Source: CAYLPJ01 sp964385465
GTDB lineage: Bacteria; Planctomycetota; Phycisphaerae; SM23-33
DNA length: 64,000 nucleotides
Direction of reading: 5' to 3'
Assembly: GCA_964385465.1 (NCBI GenBank)
Contig: CAYLPJ010000007.1
Coordinates: forward strand, 1-64,000
Positions within the stretch are counted from its first letter, which is position 1; each line of letters begins with the position of its first letter. Of the stretch, positions 17,507 to 25,992 are shown piece by piece. The position numbers were made by a program, and so were the translations under genes. The notes beneath the pieces are model-generated. The model was not told where the DNA came from, ran no database searches, and saw nothing but the letters and a program-made list of their open reading frames with translations.

Positions 17507-17521
17507 CCGCCTGCCGGTGCC

Positions 17522-17905
17522 TCACTCGCCACGCCCAGGCTTGTCCCGCCGGTCATAGTGCCCGTGGAAGTCCCGCGGGGGGTATTTCTCGGCGTTGGCC
17601 GCCAGCTTGCGCTCGAACGCGCCCGAAACGTCCAACTCCAGCCGGTTCGCCAGCGAAAGCAGGAACGCCAGCACGTCGGACATCTCGTCGGCGACCTCGC
17701 GGCGGAAGGCGTCGCCGCGGCAGAGCTCGTCGGCCTCGGCCGGCGTGAGCCACTGGAAAAGCTCCATCAGCTCTGCGGCCTCGATCGCGACGGACATCGC
17801 GAGGTTCTTCGGCCGGTGGTATTTCTCCCAGGCCCGCTCGCCCACGAACGCCGCCATCCGCTCCCGCAGATCGGCCAGCGTCGTATCCGCATCCCGAAGT
17901 GGCAT
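17522..17905 (-). CDS. MazG-like nucleotide pyrophosphohydrolase
   Basis: 127 residues, the size of RS21-C6/dCTPase-type MazG proteins. The metal-binding signature is visible as E-A-A-E-L-M-E followed by D-E-M-S-D-V, that is ExxE...ExxD. It hydrolyses a (d)NTP or a modified nucleotide to the monophosphate and pyrophosphate, probably for pool sanitation. The start at 17905 is supported by GAGGGCGAC upstream; a TTG 24 bp further upstream is less likely. It begins 7 bp after the stop of the DUF1854 gene, so the two are probably co-transcribed. Confidence 0.87.
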   Translation of the reverse strand: MPLRDADTTLADLRERMAAFVGERAWEKYHRPKNLAMSVAIEAAELMELFQWLTPAEADELCRGDAFRREVADEMSDVLAFLLSLANRLELDVSGAFERKLAANAEKYPPRDFHGHYDRRDKPGRGE

Positions 17906-17912
17906 GTCGCCC

Positions 17913-18422
17913 TCAGAAGTAGTGCTCAAGCCGCTTCCGCGCCGCGGGGTTCAGCGTGGTCAGGTCCGGCAGCTCGTAGACGTTGCCGTCGGCATCGCGG
18001 AGCAGCGCCCGCGTCGGCGTCAGCGTGCGGATGTCGTCCCGCCCGCGGAGCTGGAAGGTCACCCGCCCGCGGTCGGTCTCGGCCGTGATCTCCGTGATGC
18101 CGAACTCGTGCTTGTACTCCAGCACGTCGCGGATGACGGGGTTGAACACGCGGCGGGCGAGCTGGGCCTCGACGACCTCACGCACCGCCGGCTCGAGCTC
18201 GTCGAGCGTCTCGAACAGCGCGATCTCCTTGCCGTCGGCATCGACGAGGCTGACGAACCGCTCCGGCAGCGACCAGGGAAAGCACCGCGCGACCTTGGCG
18301 TCCACGTACGGCTCGTCCCGCCCGGCCACGTGCACGACAAGCTCCCCCGCCGGGTTGACCTCGACCTTCTCGACGCGGCCGGCGGGCGGGACATCCGTTG
18401 CGTTGGTGCTCTCGGCGTTCAT
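17913..18422 (-). CDS. DUF1854 domain protein
   Basis: 169 residues covering a whole DUF1854 domain: LPERFVSLVDADGKEIA, LDELEPAVREVVEAQLARR, F-N-P-V-I-R-D-V, ETDRGRVTFQLRG and LLRDADGNVYELPDL. The function is not known. In other bacteria the family occurs near an ABC transporter and cyanophycin genes, neither of which is here. It lies between the LeuB-type gene (37 bp upstream) and the MazG-like gene on one strand. Confidence 0.8.
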   Translation of the reverse strand: MNAESTNATDVPPAGRVEKVEVNPAGELVVHVAGRDEPYVDAKVARCFPWSLPERFVSLVDADGKEIALFETLDELEPAVREVVEAQLARRVFNPVIRDVLEYKHEFGITEITAETDRGRVTFQLRGRDDIRTLTPTRALLRDADGNVYELPDLTTLNPAARKRLEHYF

Positions 18423-18458
18423 CCGCGTTCATCCCCGGCGGGCCATCCGCGGCGGCGG

Positions 18459-19562
18459 TCAGTCGGCTTCGGCGACGGCGGCGACGACGAGGTCGCCGAC
18501 CTCGCTGGTCGAGTGGCCCATGCGTTTGGCCGACATGCTGTCCATCTTCGGCGTGGTGGCCTTGATGGCGTCCTCGACGCGGTTGCCGGCCTCGACGAGC
18601 CTGGCGTTGCCGGTGTTGTTGCCGGTCTCCCGCAGCAGCATCGCCAGCGAGGCGATGGCGGCGATGGGGTTGATGACGTTCTGCCCGGTGTACTTGGGGG
18701 CCGAGCCGCCGATGGGCTCGAACATGCTCACGCCGTCGGGGTTGATGTTCCCGCCGGCGGCGACGCCCATGCCGCCCTGGATCATCGCGCCGAGATCGGT
18801 GATGATGTCACCGAACATGTTGCAGACGACGATGGTGTCGTAGTACTCGGGGTTCTTGACGAACCACATGCAGCAGGCGTCGACGTGGTTGTAGTCCTTC
18901 TTGATGTCGGGGTATTCCTCGCCGATCTGCATGAAGGCCCGGTACCACAGGTCGTGGGCGTATGTCAGCACGTTGTTCTTGCCCACCAGCGTGACCATCC
19001 GCTTGGGGTTGTTCCGCCGCTTGCACAGCTCGAAGGTGTAGCGGATGGCTCGCTCGACGCCCTGGCGGGTGTTGCACATCACCTGCGTGGCGACCTCGTT
19101 GGGCGTGTTCTTGTACTGCACCCCGCCCATGCCGCTGTAGAGGCCCTCGGTGTTCTCGCGGACCACGACGAAGTCGATGTCCTCGGGGCCCTTGTCCTTC
19201 AGCGGCGTGTCCACGTTGGGGTACAGCGTCACCGGGCGGAGGTTGATGTACTGGTCCAACTCGAACCGCAGGCGAAGCAGCAGGCCCTTCTCCAGGATGC
19301 CCGGCGCCACGCCGGGGTGCCCGACCGCGCCGAGGTAGATCGCGTCGAAGCCGCGAAGCTCCTCGATCTCCTCGGGGTGGATCACGGGGATGGACGGCTC
19401 GGCCGGGTCCCCGCCGGCCTGGAGATACCGGTCGCCGCTGACGTTGAAGTGCTTTGTCTCGTATTCGAAGCCGACTTTCTCGGCCACGGCGGCGAGGACC
19501 TTGAGCCCCTCGGCCACGACCTCCGGCCCGGTCCCGTCTCCACCGATCACCGCGATCTTCAT
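18459..19562 (-). CDS. leuB: Isopropylmalate/isocitrate dehydrogenase family protein, probably 3-isopropylmalate dehydrogenase
   Basis: 367 residues, full length. AAAGGAACAG precedes the ATG. The N-terminal IGGDGTGPEVV and the active-site segments NLRPVTLYPNV, VVRENTEGLYSG, GKNNVL and GDIITDLGAMIQGG place it in the decarboxylating beta-hydroxyacid dehydrogenase family. The NAD-dependent reaction for leucine synthesis, 3-isopropylmalate to 2-oxoisocaproate, is the most likely. The R-E-N-T-E-G-L motif is shared with isocitrate, homoisocitrate and tartrate dehydrogenases, so these cannot be excluded. No other leucine gene is adjacent. Confidence 0.8.
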   Translation of the reverse strand: MKIAVIGGDGTGPEVVAEGLKVLAAVAEKVGFEYETKHFNVSGDRYLQAGGDPAEPSIPVIHPEEIEELRGFDAIYLGAVGHPGVAPGILEKGLLLRLRFELDQYINLRPVTLYPNVDTPLKDKGPEDIDFVVVRENTEGLYSGMGGVQYKNTPNEVATQVMCNTRQGVERAIRYTFELCKRRNNPKRMVTLVGKNNVLTYAHDLWYRAFMQIGEEYPDIKKDYNHVDACCMWFVKNPEYYDTIVVCNMFGDIITDLGAMIQGGMGVAAGGNINPDGVSMFEPIGGSAPKYTGQNVINPIAAIASLAMLLRETGNNTGNARLVEAGNRVEDAIKATTPKMDSMSAKRMGHSTSEVGDLVVAAVAEAD

Positions 19563-19769
19563 GCTGCTGTTCCTTTCAGGTTGCGCGACGGGCGCAGTCA
19601 GCCCGCCTCAAACGAGCCCGGAAGTGTAGCCGATTTCCCCCAGACGAGCAAGAGGTTCCACGCGGGGGTACACGGAGCAACTCGGATGCCACGCTCGGGC
19701 AGGCCGGCGCCATGGCGCCCGCCGCGTCGGCGTCTTTCGGGTTCATCCCTGCCGGTTTGAGCGAAATGC

Positions 19770-20978
19770 TCACTGGGTGTGTTGGAAGAGCTGGACGCAG
19801 TAGCCTTTGCGTTTCTTGCGAAGGGGGCACTGGAGCCCGGCGCGGCGGGCGGCCGTGATCAGGCGGGAGGCGAAGGCGCTGCGGGCGGCGACCAGGACGC
19901 GGCAGGTCGGGTGGGAGGCCAGCAGGGCGCGGAGATTGGCGATGGCGAAATCGAGGCCCGCCTTTTCGCTGACCGTCCACGCGGCGAGCTCCAGCGGGGC
20001 CCGGCCGGCGGGGGCGGACAGGCCGGCGGCGTGGGTGGTGCGGACGGCGCCGGGGAAGCCGTCGCCGCGGAGGTTGGCCTCGGCGGCGCCGAGGGCGAGC
20101 AGGTCCCGGCCGACCAGGTCGATCTCCGCCACCCGGGGGCACAGCCTCGCGGCGAGCAGGGGCACGTGGCCCTGCGTGGGGTCGCAGCATGCCAGGCGCT
20201 CGACGGGGCGCTTGCCCAGCACGTCGGCGAGGACGTCCAGCAGCAGATCGGTCTGCCAGCTTCGGCTGTCGAACTCGGCCAGGCCGTGGCGGGCGGTCAA
20301 CTCGTAGGCGTGTTCCCGCCAGGTAAGGTTCTCGACGGACCGCAGGTAGGCGTCGTCCGGCACGGGCGGCGGGGCGGCGGGCAGCGCGTAGCGATAGACC
20401 ACGTGCCCGCTGAGCGCGTCGCGGTCGCGGAGTTCGACGCCGGCCTCGGCGAGCATGGCGTCGATCCTCTCGGCCAGCGGCTGGACGACCACGGCCCAGA
20501 CTTCCCCGCGGGCACTCAGCCGCTCGGCCGCGCCCAGCAGCAGCAGCCGGTGGACGCTCTCGCCGGCCTTGGCGGGCAGGTTGGTGACCACGGCGTCGTA
20601 GTCCCGGCCGGGCACGCCGTCCCATGCGAGCCCGCCGGCGGCGCGAACGTTGTCCAGGCCGTTGGCGGCGGCGTTGCGCTGTGCGAAGGCGACGGCGAGG
20701 GCGTCGCGGTCCACGGCGTCCACGCGCCGCGCCCGGCCCGCCGCCGCCAGGTGCAGGGCGATGGGTCCGTACCCGCAGCCGAGATCGAGCGCCGCCTCCC
20801 AGGCCGGCTCGGCGCGATCGATCCGCCGCAGCAGCAGCCGCGTGCCCCGGTCCACCTGGTACGTGCTGAACACGTCGGCGGGCACGTCGAGCGAGAGCTC
20901 CCGCCGTCCGGCACGCCAGCGGAGGGCCTTCTTGACGGCGGCGTCGATCGCCGCGTTGTCCGGGCCCCCGGCCGTCAC
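19770..20978 (-). CDS. RsmC-like small-domain rRNA methyltransferase
   Basis: 402 residues from a GTG that overlaps the stop of the upstream DUF4091 gene (GTGA). SAM motif I is DLGCGYG (65-71). The catalytic NPP-type motif reads N-L-P-A-K (133-137), where RsmC/RlmG enzymes have NPPF, and the rest follows the MTS domain. A second methyltransferase-like half (about 220-400) has CDPTQGHVPLLAAR and resembles a degenerate duplicate, as in RsmC. The likely role is guanine-N2 methylation of ribosomal RNA, but the altered motif leaves doubt. It is the last gene of an operon of glycan-degrading proteins. Confidence 0.72.
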   Translation of the reverse strand: MTAGGPDNAAIDAAVKKALRWRAGRRELSLDVPADVFSTYQVDRGTRLLLRRIDRAEPAWEAALDLGCGYGPIALHLAAAGRARRVDAVDRDALAVAFAQRNAAANGLDNVRAAGGLAWDGVPGRDYDAVVTNLPAKAGESVHRLLLLGAAERLSARGEVWAVVVQPLAERIDAMLAEAGVELRDRDALSGHVVYRYALPAAPPPVPDDAYLRSVENLTWREHAYELTARHGLAEFDSRSWQTDLLLDVLADVLGKRPVERLACCDPTQGHVPLLAARLCPRVAEIDLVGRDLLALGAAEANLRGDGFPGAVRTTHAAGLSAPAGRAPLELAAWTVSEKAGLDFAIANLRALLASHPTCRVLVAARSAFASRLITAARRAGLQCPLRKKRKGYCVQLFQHTQ

Positions 20979-23659
20979 TTCCGCGAATCCAGCCAGTCGG
21001 CCAGGCGGTTCCTGGCGGCGCGGAGCTTCTCGACGGTGCCCACCTTGCCGGCGTCGACGCGCTTGAGGAACGCCTCGATCTCCTTGCCGCCGCCGGCCCG
21101 GCGGAGCAGGGCGAGGTAGTCGTAGTCCTCCACGCCGTCGCGGAGCGTCTCCAGGCGGATGCTCGGGCAGATGCCGTCCGGGCTCGGGTATACCGCGCAG
21201 CCCATGTAGTTGCCGCTCGTCCAGTTCTTCCTGTAGACGTCCTCGGTCCAGCGGATGGTCGAGTAGACGTATCGGCCGTCGACGCCGTCGGCGAAGTCCT
21301 GCCAGAACTGCGCCCGCCCCTGCACGGGGGCGTACTCGATGTGCCAGATCAGCGAGCTGTTGCACGCGAAGAACAGGTCCCCCGCCTTCCGCCGCGCCGC
21401 CACCCAGGGCTGGTCGGTCCCCTGGCCCAGCCAGATGTCCACCAGGCCGAACAGCGGCTGGACGTTCTTGCCGTAGAAGCAGTCCAGGATGGGGATGTCG
21501 CTGCCGGCCTTCCACTTCTTCGCCCAGGCGACCACCTGCGGGACCTCGACGTCGGCATGCTCGTCGAACGGCGCGTACACGAACGCGTAGTCCAGCAGGC
21601 CCTTGTCCTTCAGCCAGGCCTCGGCCTCGGCGTCCGGGCGGTTGATCGGGAAGACGTTCACCCCCCGCCCGAAGTCGTAGTACCGCTTCCACTGCTCGGG
21701 GCCGAAGTACATCGTCGGCGTCCAGCCATACCCGAGCACCAGCCGGCGGTAGCGGTCGAACACGTCCCGCTCGGACTGGATGGCCTCGATCCGGTCGTCG
21801 CCGAGGCCCATGATCCGCAGGTTGCTCCGCCACTTCCGCCCGCTGAAGCCGACCATGTTCGTCGAGCAGCGCAGCGCCGGGCGCTTGGGAAGGGCGAAAT
21901 CCAGCACCTCGACCTCGACGGGTATCTTCGCGGCCGGGCCGTCGGGCAGGGAGAGGCTCAGCGCCCCGCGGTACACCCCGGCCGGGGCGTCGCGGCCGGC
22001 GCGGACGATCAGCCAGAACACCCGCCGCTTCGATTCGGTCATGACCTTGACGTTACGCCTGGTGACCGGCGCGTCGGGGATCATCCGCTGCCAGCCGAGG
22101 GGGAACAGCGGGTCGGGGTACTCGCCGACGGGGAAGTCCTTGTAGGAGCTGGGTGTCTCGGTGGTGACGTAGATCGCCTCGCGCAGGTCGGCGGACGCCA
22201 GCGCCCGCCCGTTGCGCGTGGGCGGCTCGAGCCGCACGTCGAGGTCGAAGACGTCCCGCCCGCGAGCGAAATCCACGGCCACCTGGAGGTCCTCGTACTC
22301 GCCTTTGGCAAGGCGGATGCGTGCGGACTCGGGGGCGGCCCGGCAGGCGATGCGGTCCTCGGGGAAGATGCGTCGGGGCACGGCGAGCTGCGCCGCCCGG
22401 AGGCGGTCGCCGGCCAGCAGGACGCGCAGCGGCTCGACATCGCGGCCCTTGCGCCGCGGCCAGGAGAACCCCTCGGCCTGCCACGGCTCGACGACCTTCT
22501 CGGGCGGCTGGCCGACGACGACCGGCAGCGTGATGCTCGCCTGCCGGGAATTCACCCCCCGCCCGAGGCGGATGATCTGCTGGCGGTCGTCGAAGACCGA
22601 CAGCGAGAGGGTGTACACCCCGTCGCCGGGAGGTTGGGCGTCGTAGCTCAACCGGGCGATCTTCCCGGGCACCAGCGACGCCTGGCGGTTGGGCAACTTG
22701 GCGATCAGTCCGCCCTCGCCGTCGAGCAGCTCGCCCTCGATCCGCCGCTCGCCCAAGGCCTTGGCCGGCGAGATGCTCACCTCGATGCGGCCGTCGGTCA
22801 GTTCCGCCTCGGCCGCCAACTCGGGGGCGACGTACCACGGGCGGGCGAGGTTGGCCATCGCCGCGAGGGCGTAGGTGACCTGCCAGCTCTTGCCCGGCTC
22901 GAGGACGGTGCGGTTGAGGACGGTCTCGAGCGTGAACCGCACCTTCCCCCGCCAGGGGAACTGCTGGAAGATCTTCGCGTAGTCCATGACGCTGGCGACC
23001 ATCGGCAGCTTGTCGGTGGTCTCCGTGCCCGACAGCCTGGCCACCCAGTCGGTGGCGGGCTTGACGAACTCCCCGCCGGGGTCCCGCGGGCCGGCTGGAA
23101 GGAGCATCACCGTCGGGCCGGCAAGCACCTTCTCGCCGCGCCGCCCGAGATGCTTGACCCACGGCGTCATCTGCGCCGCCGTCTCGCCGACGTTCTCCAG
23201 CCGCCAGGTCACCCAGAGCACGGCCTCGCCGGCGGGCAGGCGGAAGGTCTTGGTCACGCGGACGGTGGTCTTCGCGTCGTTGTAGTCGTAGTCCCACACG
23301 TACGCGACCCGGGCGGCGGCCTCGCCCTCCGACTGCGAGACGATCTCCCCGCCGTAGTCCCGCGACTTCCGCGACCAGAAGAACCGGTCCTCGCCCATGC
23401 GGTCGGTGCAGTAGCCCTGGTCGTGCTCGGCCGCGGCGAGGTCCACGCCCATCGGCTTGTAGACGAAGCTCATCACCTGGCCCGCGTAGCGGTTGGTGGT
23501 GACGGCGAGCTTGAGCAGGTCGTTCTCCAGCCAGACCGCGCAGGGATCGAGGACCTTGCCGGCCTTGCTGACCGGCCCGCGGCGGGCGGTCACGTTCGCG
23601 GCGGCCGCGGGGGCCAGCCAGCACAAGAGGACACTTGCGACGGTCAGCGTGCGTTTCAT
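20975..23659 (-). CDS. Secreted DUF4091/GH123-like glycoside hydrolase
   Basis: 894 residues with a signal peptide (about 1-21). The N-terminal half is all-beta and mutarotase-like (residues 25-450). A (beta/alpha) barrel region follows, with a D699-E700 pair in PFDEHAD, matching the Asp-Glu catalytic pair of GH123-type N-acetylgalactosaminidases. The end is a DUF4091 module (RLETLRDGVEDYDYLALLRR). It overlaps both neighbours by 4 bp: ATGA with the upstream DUF4091/LamG gene and GTGA with the methyltransferase. Cleavage of an amino-sugar glycan is inferred by family. Confidence 0.8.
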   Translation of the reverse strand: MKRTLTVASVLLCWLAPAAAANVTARRGPVSKAGKVLDPCAVWLENDLLKLAVTTNRYAGQVMSFVYKPMGVDLAAAEHDQGYCTDRMGEDRFFWSRKSRDYGGEIVSQSEGEAAARVAYVWDYDYNDAKTTVRVTKTFRLPAGEAVLWVTWRLENVGETAAQMTPWVKHLGRRGEKVLAGPTVMLLPAGPRDPGGEFVKPATDWVARLSGTETTDKLPMVASVMDYAKIFQQFPWRGKVRFTLETVLNRTVLEPGKSWQVTYALAAMANLARPWYVAPELAAEAELTDGRIEVSISPAKALGERRIEGELLDGEGGLIAKLPNRQASLVPGKIARLSYDAQPPGDGVYTLSLSVFDDRQQIIRLGRGVNSRQASITLPVVVGQPPEKVVEPWQAEGFSWPRRKGRDVEPLRVLLAGDRLRAAQLAVPRRIFPEDRIACRAAPESARIRLAKGEYEDLQVAVDFARGRDVFDLDVRLEPPTRNGRALASADLREAIYVTTETPSSYKDFPVGEYPDPLFPLGWQRMIPDAPVTRRNVKVMTESKRRVFWLIVRAGRDAPAGVYRGALSLSLPDGPAAKIPVEVEVLDFALPKRPALRCSTNMVGFSGRKWRSNLRIMGLGDDRIEAIQSERDVFDRYRRLVLGYGWTPTMYFGPEQWKRYYDFGRGVNVFPINRPDAEAEAWLKDKGLLDYAFVYAPFDEHADVEVPQVVAWAKKWKAGSDIPILDCFYGKNVQPLFGLVDIWLGQGTDQPWVAARRKAGDLFFACNSSLIWHIEYAPVQGRAQFWQDFADGVDGRYVYSTIRWTEDVYRKNWTSGNYMGCAVYPSPDGICPSIRLETLRDGVEDYDYLALLRRAGGGKEIEAFLKRVDAGKVGTVEKLRAARNRLADWLDSRK

Positions 23660-25992
23660 GGTGCCTTCCGCAGTTTCAGGATCTCGTTGATGACGCGCTG
23701 CCGCATGGCCGGGTACCCGCCGAACGCCTCGCGGACGCCGGCGATGCCCCTGTACGACCCGCGGACAGGCTCGAGCAGGCGCTCGACGCGGCGAAGGGCT
23801 TCGGCTTCGCCAAGCCCGCCACGCATGCGAAGCGCCTCCAGCAGCGTCTGGAGGTACCGGGCGTCGTCGATGCCCTCCCGGCAGGCCTCCCAGCCGAGCG
23901 TGCGGTGCCAGACGCCGTCGTTGGCGAACCGTTCGCCCCCGGCCGGGTAGACCACGTACAGGTACGACGCGTTCCAGTCGTAGCAGAACGTCGTGACGTT
24001 GTCGAGCGCGCCGTGGGTGGCGTACCACCAGCTCATCACGCCGGTCTTGTACCGCGGGTTCCACGGCGGGAACGACCGCACCTGCACGTAGTTCCACCGG
24101 ATGTTCTCGCGGTGCCAGCGGCGCAGCTCCGCGTCGGCGCAGTAGGCCCGAAGCACCCCCGCGCCCGGGTCGAAGCTGACGGTCAGGTGGCACCAGAAGC
24201 GGTCGCTTTCGTGGCCCTCGTAGTCCGCCCAGACGCGCTTGACCTTCGTGGTGGTGTAGCGGATGCGCCCCTGCTGCTGATAGATGTCGTACCCCTTGCC
24301 GAAAAGGGATCCCCGCCCGCGGTACCACAGCGAGATGGCCCAGCCGTCGGAGAGGTCCGCGGGGCCCTCCCCGGCGGGAACCAGGTGCTGGTCGACGCCG
24401 TTGAGCTTCAGCGCCTTGCCCACCCGCCCGGGGACGAACGCCGGCCCGCCGACCAGCGCGGCGTTGTCGGGGGGGCCGTCGCAGGGGAAATGCGCCGCCG
24501 GGCCGGGCGCGGGCGTGCGATGCTGGGCAAGGACCTCATCCCGCGTGAGGGCGCGGTGGTAGATGCGGACGTCGTCAATGCAGCCGCGGAAGTGGTACTT
24601 GGGCGCCTGGCGGTGGGCACCGATCCACGGCAGGGGGTCGAACGCGGGCACGCCGGGGCAGGCGACCTCCGCCAACGCCGGCGGGCGATACATGGCGTTG
24701 ATCATCGCCCCGGCGGCGCCGTGGTCGAGGTTCGCCTGCCAGTCCCAGTTGTTCCGGGTGGACCAGGTCTCCAGCCCCGCCCGGCGGGCGAGGCCGGCGG
24801 CGTAGGCGGTCCACCGCCGCTGCCAGGGCGTGCCGCACGGCTCGTCGACGGGGAAGACGTGGAGCGTCACGCCGAGGTCCTTGCAGATCGCCTTGACCTG
24901 CCGGAAGCCCTCGACGGCCAGCGGGCGGATGCGGGCATGGGTCTCCGCGGCCTCCCGCTCGGCGGCGGCGCGCAGGGCGGCGAGGTCGGCGGCGTCGGCG
25001 TCTCCTTTCAGTGCCGGCCCGGGCCGGGCCGGGCTGCTCCCGCCCGCGTTCAGCGACGCCTCGGCCGCCGCCCGCCCGGCCCGCCTCTGCTTCTCGGCGA
25101 GGATCGCGTCGGCCAGCGTGGGCAGTTCGCGGGGTACGTCCTTGACGGGCAGGTCGAGGTGTTTGGCGACGGCCCGGAGGATGCGCCCGGCGATCTGGTC
25201 GTCGGCGAAGCGCGGCGCGAGGCCCGTTTCCCGCAGGGCGCGGGCGAAGGCGGGCATGGTCCCGGGGCGCACGCGGATGGCGTCGCCCTCGAAGCCGACG
25301 TCGAAGGACGCCCCCATCTTGCGGGCCAGGCCCGTGTAGCCGTGGGCCGCGATGTCGCGGAGGCAGGCGAGATTCTCCGGGCGATCGATCGGCGACCACG
25401 TCAGCCGCCACATCCAGTAGGTGCTCGGGGCCGCTGCCAGGGCGAAGGGCAGGACGCGGACCTCCAGGGGCAGCGCCAGGGCCTCGCGTCCCCCGGCCAG
25501 CAGGCGAAGCGTCGCGCGGTACGTGCCCGGGGCGGCATCGGAGGGGATGGGGCAGTCCACGTAGAACCGTTGCCCCAGCCCCGCCGTCAGCGTCGGCCGC
25601 TCGCGCGCGAAGGGGATCAGCAGCTCCGGCGAGACGCTCTTCCACTTCCCGGGGAGGCCCGGCAGGTCGTTGATGAAGGCTGCCACGCCCAACCGCTCGC
25701 GTTGGAGGCACTTGACCCAGAATGGGTCGAACCGCCATCCCTCGGGCCCGGTCACCGTCAGCCGGGTCTCGCCGGCGTCGGCGGGCGGGTGAACGGTGAA
25801 CGTCACCGGCTCGTACTCCCCCGCACAGCCGACGATCCGCAACGGCCCGTCGAGGCGATGGGCCTTCGACGGCGCCTGCCAGGGAAACGACGGCTCGGTG
25901 AAGTCCCGGCTGGTGACGACCCACTCGCCCCCGTCGGCCGACGCGGCCGCCAGCATCCATAGCGCCGCGAGAACACAGTATCTCATGGTCAT
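23656..25992 (-). CDS. Secreted DUF4091 protein with an inserted, apparently permuted LamG domain
   Basis: 778 residues with a signal peptide (about 1-19). N-terminal beta domains are followed by a barrel region with a D383-E384-P motif (FPVDEP), the expected acid/assisting pair of GH123-like enzymes. Residues 465-490 carry the normally C-terminal LamG strand (FRGCIDDVRIYHRALTRDEV), and the N-terminal LamG part (HFPCDGP...GKALKLNGVDQHLV) comes after it at 499-640. The C-terminal 650-778 is DUF4091-like. The start overlaps the upstream stop (ATGA). It likely acts on the same glycan as its neighbour. Confidence 0.78.
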   Translation of the reverse strand: MTMRYCVLAALWMLAAASADGGEWVVTSRDFTEPSFPWQAPSKAHRLDGPLRIVGCAGEYEPVTFTVHPPADAGETRLTVTGPEGWRFDPFWVKCLQRERLGVAAFINDLPGLPGKWKSVSPELLIPFARERPTLTAGLGQRFYVDCPIPSDAAPGTYRATLRLLAGGREALALPLEVRVLPFALAAAPSTYWMWRLTWSPIDRPENLACLRDIAAHGYTGLARKMGASFDVGFEGDAIRVRPGTMPAFARALRETGLAPRFADDQIAGRILRAVAKHLDLPVKDVPRELPTLADAILAEKQRRAGRAAAEASLNAGGSSPARPGPALKGDADAADLAALRAAAEREAAETHARIRPLAVEGFRQVKAICKDLGVTLHVFPVDEPCGTPWQRRWTAYAAGLARRAGLETWSTRNNWDWQANLDHGAAGAMINAMYRPPALAEVACPGVPAFDPLPWIGAHRQAPKYHFRGCIDDVRIYHRALTRDEVLAQHRTPAPGPAAHFPCDGPPDNAALVGGPAFVPGRVGKALKLNGVDQHLVPAGEGPADLSDGWAISLWYRGRGSLFGKGYDIYQQQGRIRYTTTKVKRVWADYEGHESDRFWCHLTVSFDPGAGVLRAYCADAELRRWHRENIRWNYVQVRSFPPWNPRYKTGVMSWWYATHGALDNVTTFCYDWNASYLYVVYPAGGERFANDGVWHRTLGWEACREGIDDARYLQTLLEALRMRGGLGEAEALRRVERLLEPVRGSYRGIAGVREAFGGYPAMRQRVINEILKLRKAP

